Source: an uncultured beta proteobacterium
GTDB lineage: Bacteria; Pseudomonadota; Gammaproteobacteria; Burkholderiales; Burkholderiaceae_C
Assembly: GCA_903914985.1 (NCBI GenBank)
Contig: CAIWRE010000569.1
Location: 1 to 8,677, forward strand
Reading direction: 5' to 3'
DNA: 8,677 nucleotides
Below, in pieces: positions 1-6,069 of the stretch. Made by a program: the position numbers and the translations under genes. The notes below the pieces were generated by a model. It saw only the letters and a program-made list of their open reading frames with translations. It did no database searches and was not told the origin of the DNA. The first letter of the stretch is position 1. The number at the start of each line of letters is the position of its first letter.

Positions 1-807
1 AACCGCAGCGTGGAGCTTTATGGCGTTACCCATCTGCGCGATTCCCGCCCCTGGACGTGGACTTCCACCCGATTGAACGAACGTGAGCAACGGCTGCGAT
101 CGGCTGACGATCGCTCCTATATTGCAGGCGGTGATTCGCCTGGCATCTTTGCGGATACCTGGGACACCAGTCAAAGCGTGTTCTCTGGTCTGGGCCAATT
201 GCAGACCAAAGCTTGGTTGCTTGGCGGTGGATTGGTAATGGCCGCAAGATTGCTGGACCATCCTGTTGATGATTGGGTCCAGGCTCGTCAAGCGCAGCCT
301 TGGAGCCAAGTCGGCACGGTAAGCAACGCCGTTCCTTACGCATTGGCAGCGGGCGCCGGCATGCTGTGGATGGGCATGGCGGGCGATGAAGTTTCGACAA
401 CGGCGAAAACCGCACTCACCGCCGCAGCGCTGACGCTTGGAACCAATGCATTGACCAAGTACGCAGTGGGCCGTGCGCGCCCTTTGGAAGACCGGGGGGC
501 CGGTCAACTCGACGGATTCCAAGCCACTGCCTCGCAGTCGAGTTTTGCTTCCAACCACGTGGCCATCGCCTTTGCCATCGCTACCCCGTTTGCGCAGGCT
601 TATGAGCAACCTTGGTTGTACGGATTGGCGGCCAGCACAGCCATCGGTCGCCTGCAAAGCCGTGAGCATTGGTTGTCAGACACGGTGGCGGGAGCTTTGA
701 TGGGCTACGCGATCGGTTCGTTGGCATATCAGCAACAACAATCCCATCGCAAAACGCCCCGTCTGACTGTGGGCGACCGCAGCGTCACGGCGAGCTGGAG
801 TTTTTAG
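1..807 (+). CDS. PAP2-family (type 2 phosphatidic acid phosphatase) membrane protein, 5' end cut by window
   Basis: The frame is open from base 1, so the GTG at 10 is probably internal and the N-terminus lies outside the window. Numbering from that GTG (265 codons), all three PAP2 phosphatase motifs are visible: KYAVGRARP at about 150-158 (KxxxxxxRP), SSFASNH at 177-183 (the usual PSGH is replaced by ASNH but the histidine is kept), and R214-(x5)-H220-xxx-D224. Hydrophobic stretches at about 68-82, 106-124, 132-146, 184-196 and 225-240 fit membrane helices. Members of this family remove phosphate from lipid phosphates or polyprenyl pyrophosphates through a phospho-histidine intermediate; the substrate here cannot be told. 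The first 60 or so visible residues are polar and belong to no domain I recognise. The C-terminus ends SVTASWSF, an alternating pattern with a terminal Phe that is unusual for this family. The stop codon TAG directly abuts the stop of the opposing gene. Confidence 0.85.
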   Translation, partial: NRSVELYGVTHLRDSRPWTWTSTRLNEREQRLRSADDRSYIAGGDSPGIFADTWDTSQSVFSGLGQLQTKAWLLGGGLVMAARLLDHPVDDWVQARQAQPWSQVGTVSNAVPYALAAGAGMLWMGMAGDEVSTTAKTALTAAALTLGTNALTKYAVGRARPLEDRGAGQLDGFQATASQSSFASNHVAIAFAIATPFAQAYEQPWLYGLAASTAIGRLQSREHWLSDTVAGALMGYAIGSLAYQQQQSHRKTPRLTVGDRSVTASWSF

Positions 808-1677
808 TTAGCGCTTGTCTGCGGGTCGCGCATATTCCGCACGCTTCATGTCCAGATAGTCTGCGCGTGGCATTTCGTAGAGTTGAACAGGGTACCTCTG
901 CGTTTCGTCGTACCAGCATGCTGTCATCCGGCTGAACCGATGCGCAGGCAACTCGATTGCGGAAAATTGCAATGCACACCCCAGTGCGATGAAGTAGCGC
1001 ATGGTATTGCGCTCGATGATGCCGCGCACACCGCCCACCAAATGTTCACTACCCGCTTCGGTCGAGAACCCGACTTTCCCGCGGCCCAGTGTTTGCAAAT
1101 ACATCTCCGTGGCAAAGCGTCCGGCCATGCTGCTGCGGTAGCTGTAGTGCAAATGGATAAAGGCCTGATCGCCAGGCAGCGATATGGCTCGAAGGCGCAA
1201 AGTGCCGTCTTTGGTACCCATCGGTCCAGTGCTGGAGCTTAAGAGCGTTTCCAATACGGGTGCCTGCACCTTGGAGCTGGAAAAATGAAAGTCCATGGCC
1301 ATCGTGCTGCTCAGGTCTTGCGGGCCTTTGGTGCCCATTTGCAGGAGCAACACCGGGCTGTTGCGGTCAACGCCCGAGGTGCAGTTTTTGGAGTTGCTCA
1401 TCAGGAGCAGTATTTCGCACCAGCGAACTGGATCGCGGTTGATCTGCTCCAGGCGCTGCAGGGCAAAATCCATCACGGCGTAAATATCCCCGTTGGTCCG
1501 GTCGGATGATTCGGACGAGTTCAGTACCAGCCCGCCTCGCAGGGGACTTTGCGCCAGACGCGGACGCAGGTTCTGGTACATCTGCTGCATCTCCAAGGCC
1601 TCCGGCGTTTGAGCCCGTAGCGGGGACCAGGCATAGGTGCACCCGAGCAACAAAATCAGGTAGGCAAAGCAGTGCAT
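808..1677 (-). CDS. Exported protein of unknown function, 289 aa
   Basis: I do not recognise a named family. The frame stays open upstream to 2112, but that would overlap proV; the ATG at 1677 places a plausible signal sequence at the N-terminus (hydrophobic residues 4-17, possible cleavage after SPLRA at 18-22). LLGC at 10-13 is a poor lipobox because Leu is at -2, so secretion by signal peptidase I seems likelier than a lipoprotein. The mature part has a structured look: GDIYAVMDFALQRL (63-76), a WCEILLL segment with Cys87 and Cys99, GPMGTKD (151-157), a FIHLHYSY strand (173-180), and GGVRGIIERNTMRY (215-228). The spacing of these blocks faintly recalls START/SRPBCC-type lipid-binding folds; this is a guess. 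The gene converges on the PAP2 gene with no base between the stops. No clear ribosome binding site precedes the ATG. Being a real gene is fairly sure; the function is not. Confidence 0.7.
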   Translation of the reverse strand: MHCFAYLILLLGCTYAWSPLRAQTPEALEMQQMYQNLRPRLAQSPLRGGLVLNSSESSDRTNGDIYAVMDFALQRLEQINRDPVRWCEILLLMSNSKNCTSGVDRNSPVLLLQMGTKGPQDLSSTMAMDFHFSSSKVQAPVLETLLSSSTGPMGTKDGTLRLRAISLPGDQAFIHLHYSYRSSMAGRFATEMYLQTLGRGKVGFSTEAGSEHLVGGVRGIIERNTMRYFIALGCALQFSAIELPAHRFSRMTACWYDETQRYPVQLYEMPRADYLDMKRAEYARPADKR

Positions 1678-1783
1678 CGTGGGACGGAAATAAGGGATGA
1701 GGCTAGCCGATGGTACGCCTGCTAGTGGTACGCTACAGCACTGAAGAAATGCCCAACCACTGTGCTTCGATCGGGACACCAAC
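1678..1783. promoter_or_regulatory. Divergent promoter region between the exported-protein gene and proV
   Basis: This 106-bp spacer separates two divergent genes, so it must hold promoters for both unless transcription enters from elsewhere. It contains a perfect 8-bp palindrome GGCTAGCC (1701-1708) and a duplicated module, listed separately. A TACGCT hexamer at 1729-1734 could act as a -10 element for proV, but no good -35 element lies 16-18 bp upstream, so I do not assign a promoter precisely. Confidence 0.45.
1702..1733 (+). repeat. Imperfect direct repeat GCTAG-(CCGA)-TGGTACGC / GCTAG-TGGTACGC
   Basis: GCTAG at 1702-1706 plus TGGTACGC at 1711-1718 is repeated as GCTAG at 1721-1725 plus TGGTACGC at 1726-1733. 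The copies differ only by four extra bases (CCGA) in the first. The two TGGTACGC octamers start 15 bp apart. The pair lies 50-80 bp upstream of the proV start, a sensible place for an operator, and contains two copies of CTAG, a tetramer that is scarce in many proteobacterial genomes. An operator role is inference. Confidence 0.5.
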
Positions 1784-3004
1784 TTGCCAGAAAAAATCGT
1801 CGTAAACCACTTGTACAAAGTGTTTGGTTCCCAGCCCGAGCGAGCCATGGAGATGCTGCGCGCAGGACTGACCAAAGACCAGATACTGGCCCAAACCGGC
1901 ATGGTCGTCGGGGTGCGGGACGCCAACTTCACTGTGAACGAGGGCGAAATTTTTGTCCTGATGGGCCTGTCGGGATCCGGCAAATCCACCTTGATCCGCC
2001 TGCTGAATCGGCTCGTGGAGCCCACCCACGGACAGGTTTTGCTGGGCGGCCAGGACGTAGCCGCCATGAGCAAAAAGGCGCTCATTGAACTGCGTCGCAA
2101 AGACCTGGCCATGGTCTTTCAGTCCTTCGCCCTGTTGCCGCATCTCTCGGTACTGCAAAACACGGCCTTTGGGCTGGAAGTGGCTGGCGTGGAGAGAAAA
2201 GCCCGTGAACTACATGCGATGGAGGTGCTGGACCAGGTCGGGCTGCGTAGCTTTGCCCACCAAATGCCTGCGGCGCTTTCAGGCGGCATGCAGCAGCGGG
2301 TGGGACTGGCACGCGCATTGGCCGTTGACCCGTCACTCATGCTGATGGACGAGGCCTTCTCGGCCTTAGATCCGCTCAAGCGCACCGAAATGCAGGAGTT
2401 GCTGTTGCAGTTGCAAAAAGAGCAGCAGCGCACCATTGTGTTTGTATCCCACGACCTGGACGAGGCTTTTCATATTGGTAACCGCATTGCGATCATGGAA
2501 GGCGGACGGATTGTGCAAATTGGCACGCCGGATGAAATTTTGCGAAATCCCAGTGACGCGTATGTGCGCGCCTTCTTTAAGGGGGTAGATGTCAAAAAGT
2601 ACCTGCTCGCCCAGGACGTTGCCCGCAGCGATGAGGTCTTGCGGATACAACCCACAGCCGATGCCCGCACGGACATGGCGGAAGCCGTGGCGCGACTGCG
2701 CCAGAGTGGTCAAAGCCACGCGTTTGTGGTGGGGGATGATGGGCGCTGGCAGGGAGGCGTATCCCTGGATGGCCTCATGCGCGGTCTGGACAGCGGGTCC
2801 ACCAGCTTGCAAAGTCTGTATCTCGAGGGCATCGCTCCCGTGTCCGCGTCCCTGAGCTTGAACGCGCTGATTGGGCGCATCGTGCAGCAGCCCGTGCCTT
2901 TGCCGGTGCTGGATGCGCAGCAGCGCTATTTAGGTGCTGTGACGCAAACGGTGTTGTTGAAAAAAATGGTGGACTTGGATTTGCAGGAGAGCCGCGATGA
3001 GTGA
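1784..3004 (+). CDS. proV: Glycine betaine/proline-type ABC transporter ATP-binding protein (ProV-like)
   Basis: This is the cytoplasmic ATPase of an osmoprotectant/quaternary-amine importer. The 406-aa product has Walker A GLSGSGKST (61-69), Q-loop Gln113, signature LSGGMQQ (165-171), Walker B LMLMDE (185-190) and switch His223. The region before Walker A (KIVVNHLYKVFG at 4-15 and the GLTKDQILAQTG segment at 28-39) is typical of ProV/OpuAA and absent from most other ABC ATPases. Residues from about 280 to 400 look like a tandem CBS pair, as in ProV, where the region is linked to osmotic or ligand sensing. The start is taken as TTG at 1784, with GGGA about 9 bases upstream; the first ATG (codon 22) would remove conserved N-terminal sequence, and an in-frame stop lies at 1742. 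The gene overlaps proW by 8 bp. Family assignment is very secure; glycine betaine as substrate is likely but not proven. Confidence 0.95.
   Translation: MPEKIVVNHLYKVFGSQPERAMEMLRAGLTKDQILAQTGMVVGVRDANFTVNEGEIFVLMGLSGSGKSTLIRLLNRLVEPTHGQVLLGGQDVAAMSKKALIELRRKDLAMVFQSFALLPHLSVLQNTAFGLEVAGVERKARELHAMEVLDQVGLRSFAHQMPAALSGGMQQRVGLARALAVDPSLMLMDEAFSALDPLKRTEMQELLLQLQKEQQRTIVFVSHDLDEAFHIGNRIAIMEGGRIVQIGTPDEILRNPSDAYVRAFFKGVDVKKYLLAQDVARSDEVLRIQPTADARTDMAEAVARLRQSGQSHAFVVGDDGRWQGGVSLDGLMRGLDSGSTSLQSLYLEGIAPVSASLSLNALIGRIVQQPVPLPVLDAQQRYLGAVTQTVLLKKMVDLDLQESRDE
2985..2990 (+). promoter_or_regulatory. Ribosome binding site for proW inside the end of proV
   Basis: AGGAGA sits 6 bases before the ATG at 2997 and lies within proV coding sequence. 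It supports that ATG as the proW start and suggests tightly linked translation of the two subunits. Confidence 0.7.
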
Positions 3005-3884
3005 ATTTCTGCCCTTGGGCGACTGGGTGGATCAAGGCGTCAAGTTTGTGATTGACAACGACGGCGGTACGCTGGAGCGCTTGGGCTCGGGCATCGGCCT
3101 CTTTACCGAGTGGGTGGAGCTCGGCTTGCAAGCGCTCCCTGTCAGTGTGGTGAGCCTGCTGTTGGTGGGCACCGCCGCATGGCGGGTGGGCTGGCGCTTT
3201 GCCCTGTTTTGCGTTGCCTGCTGCTTCGTCATTTATGACACAGGCTTTTGGCCACAGACCATGGTCACACTGGCGCTGGTGTTTGCGTCCACCCTTATCA
3301 GCCTGCTGCTCGGTCTGCCTTTGGGTATTGGCGTAGCAGCGAGCCGCCGCATGGCGGCCGTGGTACGCCCGACGCTGGACTTTATGCAAACCATGCCCGC
3401 ATTTGTGTACCTGATTCCAGCAGCCATGTTGTTTGGATTGGGGCGGGTGCCCGGGGTACTTGCCACGGTGATCTTTGCCATGCCACCCGTCGTACGACTC
3501 ACCAGCTTGGGTATTCGACAGGTCAACAAAGAGCAGGTGGAAGCTGGCATCACCTTTGGCTGCACGCCGCTTCAGGTGCTGCTGAAGGTGCAAATCCCCG
3601 GCGCACTGCCGTCCATCATGGCGGGCATCAACCAGACCATCATGATGGCGCTTTCTATGGTGATCATCGCGTCCATGGTAGGGGCGGGCGGTTTAGGTAA
3701 TGATGTGTTGTCGAGCATTCAACGCCTGGACATTGGCCTCGGATTTGAGTCGGGCCTGGCGGTGGTGCTGCTGGCTATCATGCTCGATCGCATTACCGAA
3801 ACCTTTGGTGTTGCCGCGCCGAAGCGCAACTGGCGCTCCAGGTTCGGCTTGGGCGAGCGCCCGGTTGGAGCGGACACGAAGTGA
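2997..3884 (+). CDS. proW: Glycine betaine/proline-type ABC transporter permease (ProW-like)
   Basis: This is the inner-membrane permease partner of the upstream ATPase. The 295-aa product has a short N-terminal tail (about 40 residues, ending with an amphipathic segment) followed by hydrophobic segments at about 47-62, 68-80, 88-115, 134-148, 153-166, 212-234 and 251-265. The EAA loop that docks onto the ATPase is visible around 182-205 (EAGITFG through IPGALPSI). Its length is shorter than Escherichia coli ProW (354 aa), mainly because the long N-terminal extension is reduced; other ProW/OpuAB permeases are about this size. It overlaps proV by 8 bp and the following regulator by 4 bp (GTGA), so the three genes are very probably one transcript. 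No periplasmic binding protein (ProX) gene follows and no binding domain is fused to this permease, so the substrate-binding partner must be encoded elsewhere. Confidence 0.94.
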   Translation: MSEFLPLGDWVDQGVKFVIDNDGGTLERLGSGIGLFTEWVELGLQALPVSVVSLLLVGTAAWRVGWRFALFCVACCFVIYDTGFWPQTMVTLALVFASTLISLLLGLPLGIGVAASRRMAAVVRPTLDFMQTMPAFVYLIPAAMLFGLGRVPGVLATVIFAMPPVVRLTSLGIRQVNKEQVEAGITFGCTPLQVLLKVQIPGALPSIMAGINQTIMMALSMVIIASMVGAGGLGNDVLSSIQRLDIGLGFESGLAVVLLAIMLDRITETFGVAAPKRNWRSRFGLGERPVGADTK

Positions 3885-4900
3885 ACCGAAGCGACAGCAG
3901 CCCGTCACTTGCGGTGCCCAAGTACCGTTTCCTGTTCCTGACCTTGCCGCAGTACTCCATGATTGCGCTCTCCAGCGCAGTGGAAGCCTTGCGCATGGCC
4001 AATCGGGTGGCCAAAAATGAGGTTTATCAATGGGCGCTGGCCAGCATGGACGGGGAGCCCGTGGCCGCGAGCAATGGCTTGACCATGGCGCCCACAGTGG
4101 GTCTGGCCGATGCCGGCGACGCGCAGATTGTTTTTGTGTGTGGCGGTTTGGACATTGAGGCCGCGTGCACCCCCGACGTGCTGGCTGCTTTGCGGCGGCT
4201 GGGCCAGCGGCAGACGGCACTTGGTGCTTTGTGCACCGGTGGCTATGCGCTGGCCAAGGCGGGATTGTTAGACAAGTACAAAGCTGTGGTGCATTGGGAA
4301 AACATGACCGCACTGGAGGAACAGTTTCCCAAGGTCATTTTCTCGCGCCAGCTCTTCGCCATTGACCGGGACCGCTTTACCTGCTCCGGCGGCGTCGCAC
4401 CGCTGGATTTGATGCTCAACATCATTCAAAGCCATCTCGGGCCCCATGTGGCGCCCATGATTTCAGAACAATTCATTCTGGACCGCATTCGCAACGACCA
4501 GGACCGCCAGCACGTGCCGTTGATGGCCCGTGTGGGTCTGTTTCATGAAAACCTGATTGAAGCCGCGGCCCTGATGGAGGCCAATTTGGAAGAGCCCCTG
4601 TCGCTCGACGAAATTGCATCGCTGGTGGGCGTATCGCGTCGCCAGATTGAGCGCTTGTTTAAGCGCTACGTGGGCGAGGTGCCCACCAAATACTACCTGG
4701 ACATGCGTCTTCGACGCGCCCGCAGCCTGCTTTTGCAAACCGCCATGTCGGTGATGGAGATCGCGGTGGCTTGCGGCTTTCAATCACCGCCGCATTTTTC
4801 CAAGTGCTACCGCGATTTGTTTGGCCACACGCCCAGTGCGGAGCGGCGCAACAGTCGCCTGGCATTGTTATCACCAGGCGCTGCGCCCAAAGGAAATTAG
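3881..4900 (+). CDS. GlxA/GbdR-like AraC-family transcriptional regulator
   Basis: The 339-aa protein combines an N-terminal DJ-1/PfpI-like domain (about 15-190) with a C-terminal AraC-type DNA-binding domain (about 225-322). The first domain shows VFVCGGLD (84-91) and the elbow-like GALCTGGYALAKAGLL (115-130), with Cys118 at the DJ-1 nucleophile position. The second has two helix-turn-helix units, LSLDEIASLVGVSRRQIERL (240-259) and the MSVMEIAVACGFQSPPHFSK region (289-308). This architecture is that of GbdR of Pseudomonas, which activates glycine betaine and dimethylglycine catabolic genes; close relatives control carnitine (CdhR) and arginine (ArgR) metabolism. The start is GTG at 3881, overlapping the proW stop, with GGAG ten bases upstream. 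Co-transcription with proVW favours a quaternary-amine sensor. Likely targets are proV and the purU/corrinoid divergent region, by inference only. The stop overlaps the purU stop by 4 bp. Confidence 0.88.
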   Translation: MNRSDSSPSLAVPKYRFLFLTLPQYSMIALSSAVEALRMANRVAKNEVYQWALASMDGEPVAASNGLTMAPTVGLADAGDAQIVFVCGGLDIEAACTPDVLAALRRLGQRQTALGALCTGGYALAKAGLLDKYKAVVHWENMTALEEQFPKVIFSRQLFAIDRDRFTCSGGVAPLDLMLNIIQSHLGPHVAPMISEQFILDRIRNDQDRQHVPLMARVGLFHENLIEAAALMEANLEEPLSLDEIASLVGVSRRQIERLFKRYVGEVPTKYYLDMRLRRARSLLLQTAMSVMEIAVACGFQSPPHFSKCYRDLFGHTPSAERRNSRLALLSPGAAPKGN

Positions 4901-5772
4901 CGGAAAACCACCGTTCGGCTGCCGTTCAGGAATACGCGGCGCTCAATGTGAAAGCGCACGGCGGTGGCCAGTGCACGGCACTCGGAGTCGCGTCCTGCCG
5001 CCGCCAGTTTTTCAGGTGTATAGGTGTGGTCGACCCGCTCGACAAACTGCTCGATGATGGGGCCTTCGTCCAGGTCGGCCGTGACGTAGTGCGCCGTGGC
5101 ACCTGTGAGTTTCACACCACGGGTGTGGGCCTGGTGGTAGGGCTTGGCACCCTTGAAACCGGGCAGGAACGAGTGGTGGATATTCATGGCCCGGCCGCGC
5201 AGATTGCGGCACAACTCGTCCGAGAGCACTTGCATGTAGCGCGCCAGAATGACCAGTTCACTGTTGGTTTCGGTCACGATGTCCAGCAGACGTGCTTCCT
5301 GCGCGGCCTTGGTCTCGGGGGTGACGGGAAGGTGCACGTAGGGAATACCGTGGGACTCCACCAATGACTTCAGGTCGGGGTGGTTGGACACCACGGTGGT
5401 GATGTCCATATTGAGCTCACCTGTACGTTGGCGGTACAACAAGTCCACCAAGCAGTGGTCAAATTTGGACACCATGATCAGCACGCGGGGCTTTTTGGCT
5501 CCGTCGTAAATGGACCAATCCATTTCCTCTTTGACCGCAACTTCCGCGAACTGGCTGCGCAACTCCTCCAAGGCAGGCGTTTGCTCCGGGTCCCCGTAAA
5601 ACGTGACGCGCACAAAGAACCGTTCGCTCAGAATGTCGTCAAATTGCTGCATATCGGTGATGTAGCAGCGGCGCGAGGCCAAAAATCCGGACACTACAGC
5701 GACAGTTCCCAGGCGGCTGGCACAACTGGCGTTCAAGATGTAATGCGGTTTGCCTTCAAGCGCGACGGACAT
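4897..5772 (-). CDS. purU: Formyltetrahydrofolate deformylase PurU
   Basis: PurU hydrolyses 10-formyl-THF to formate and THF. The 291-aa product has the usual two parts: an N-terminal ACT-like regulatory domain (about 8-90, with GTVAVVSGFLA and ERFFVRVTF) and a formyltransferase-type hydrolase domain (about 95-285). Diagnostic sequences are SKFDHCLVDLLYR (102-114), NIHHSFLPGFKGAKPYHQA (197-215) and GATAHYVTADLDEGPIIEQ (224-242). Asn197, His199 and Asp235 match the catalytic Asn/His/Asp of the GART/PurU superfamily. The ATG at 5772 is chosen over an in-frame GTG at 5817 because AGGAGA lies 8 bases upstream and the PurU N-terminus fits. In Pseudomonas, a purU paralogue lies in the GbdR-regulated betaine/sarcosine catabolic region. 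Here it sits between a GbdR-like regulator and a corrinoid C1 operon, which argues for a catabolic role (draining C1 units to formate) rather than purine housekeeping. Confidence 0.95.
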   Translation of the reverse strand: MSVALEGKPHYILNASCASRLGTVAVVSGFLASRRCYITDMQQFDDILSERFFVRVTFYGDPEQTPALEELRSQFAEVAVKEEMDWSIYDGAKKPRVLIMVSKFDHCLVDLLYRQRTGELNMDITTVVSNHPDLKSLVESHGIPYVHLPVTPETKAAQEARLLDIVTETNSELVILARYMQVLSDELCRNLRGRAMNIHHSFLPGFKGAKPYHQAHTRGVKLTGATAHYVTADLDEGPIIEQFVERVDHTYTPEKLAAAGRDSECRALATAVRFHIERRVFLNGSRTVVFR

Positions 5773-5780
5773 GGCGGGAT

Positions 5781-5786
5781 TCTCCT
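5781..5786 (-). promoter_or_regulatory. Ribosome binding site deciding the purU start
   Basis: On the minus strand this reads AGGAGA, 8 bases before the ATG at 5772. It supports that start over the upstream in-frame GTG at 5817, which would add 15 residues that do not look like PurU. Confidence 0.75.
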
Positions 5787-5929
5787 GTTGTATTGGTGGT
5801 GAGGGCACTGTGCACACGGCCCAAACAAGTGGCTGGAGTCTATGGATTCCAATATTGAGATGTTATCTGCCCGCGACGATGAATTCCCCTTCAACGACGC
5901 AAAGCGGGGCGATGGCGGCAATTGTTTGC

Positions 5930-5947
5930 ATTGCATTCACGTGCAAT
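5930..5947. promoter_or_regulatory. Inverted repeat ATTGCA-N6-TGCAAT, candidate operator
   Basis: ATTGCA (5930-5935) is followed, after TTCACG, by its exact inverse TGCAAT (5942-5947). A further TTGCA (5926-5930) directly precedes it, and GCAATT occurs at both 5918-5923 and 5943-5948, giving a dense cluster of related half-sites. The position, roughly midway between divergent genes, suits a regulator binding site. The bound protein is unknown; the GbdR-like regulator encoded nearby is one candidate. Confidence 0.5.
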
Positions 5948-5985
5948 TCGCCTGTCGTATGGTGACAATCCCAAGTCGCTAAACT

Positions 5986-6007
5986 GTCAGTGCGTCAGTC
6001 GAGTGAC
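5986..6007. repeat. GTCAGT direct repeat and imperfect palindrome
   Basis: GTCAGT occurs at 5986-5991 and 5994-5999, eight bases apart. The second copy begins a 14-bp imperfect palindrome, GTCAGTCGAGTGAC (5994-6007, 12 of 14 positions symmetric). It lies between the two ATTGCA-TCAC copies and could be a second regulator site or overlap the promoter. Confidence 0.35.
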
Positions 6008-6013
6008 CCGTAC

Positions 6014-6024
6014 ATTGCAATCAC
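6014..6024 (+). repeat. Second copy of ATTGCA-[T/A]-TCAC, 84 bp from the first
   Basis: ATTGCAATCAC here matches ATTGCATTCAC at 5930-5940 in 10 of 11 bases in the same orientation. The copies start exactly 84 bp apart, close to eight turns of B-DNA, so both would lie on the same helical face. The first eight bases, ATTGCAAT, are a perfect palindrome. Use as a distal/proximal regulator pair is inference. Confidence 0.45.
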
Positions 6025-6030
6025 ATTTTC

Positions 6031-6049
6031 GCGACCCTGCTGAGGGCGC
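6031..6049 (+). other. Small hairpin in the 5' leader of the corrinoid operon
   Basis: GCG-(A)-CCCT-GCTG-AGGG-CGC can fold into a seven-pair, GC-rich stem with one bulged A and a four-base loop. It ends 15 bases before the Shine-Dalgarno sequence. No run of T follows, so it is not a terminator; it could stabilise the leader or affect ribosome access. Confidence 0.35.
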
Positions 6050-6064
6050 CTGAAACCAACACTT

Positions 6065-6069
6065 AGGAG
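6065..6069 (+). promoter_or_regulatory. Ribosome binding site for the corrinoid protein GTG start
   Basis: AGGAG lies 6 bases before the GTG at 6076. This decides the start in favour of GTG; there is no ATG at the right distance. Confidence 0.75.

Noticed and set aside
1847..1849. ATG at codon 22 of proV as the translation start
   Set aside because: It would delete the KIVVNHLYKVFG segment that is conserved in ProV-type ATPases; the TTG at 1784 fits better.
1678..2112. N-terminal extension of the 808-1677 gene up to an ATG at 2112
   Set aside because: It would overlap proV by over 300 bp and bury the signal sequence inside the protein; the translation of the extension mirrors proV antisense.
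2775..3593. A 272-codon minus-strand open frame opposite the proV/proW junction
   Set aside because: Antisense to well-supported transporter genes; the translation is rich in His, Gln and Arg with no domain.
4771..5367. A 198-codon plus-strand open frame over the regulator end and purU
   Set aside because: Shadow of two real genes; no recognisable motifs and no ribosome binding site noted.
5773..5817. GTG at 5817 as an upstream start for purU
   Set aside because: The added 15 residues (with PSPPIQQENPA) do not resemble PurU, and the good ribosome binding site serves the ATG at 5772.
5911..5930. Possible sigma-54 promoter (GG...GC around TGGCGGCAATTGTTTGCA)
   Set aside because: The spacing between GG and GC is 9 or 12 bases, not the required 10, so it does not fit the -24/-12 consensus.
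6031..6049. Rho-independent terminator at the leader hairpin
   Set aside because: The stem is not followed by a T-run (the next bases are CTGAAACC), so intrinsic termination is unlikely.
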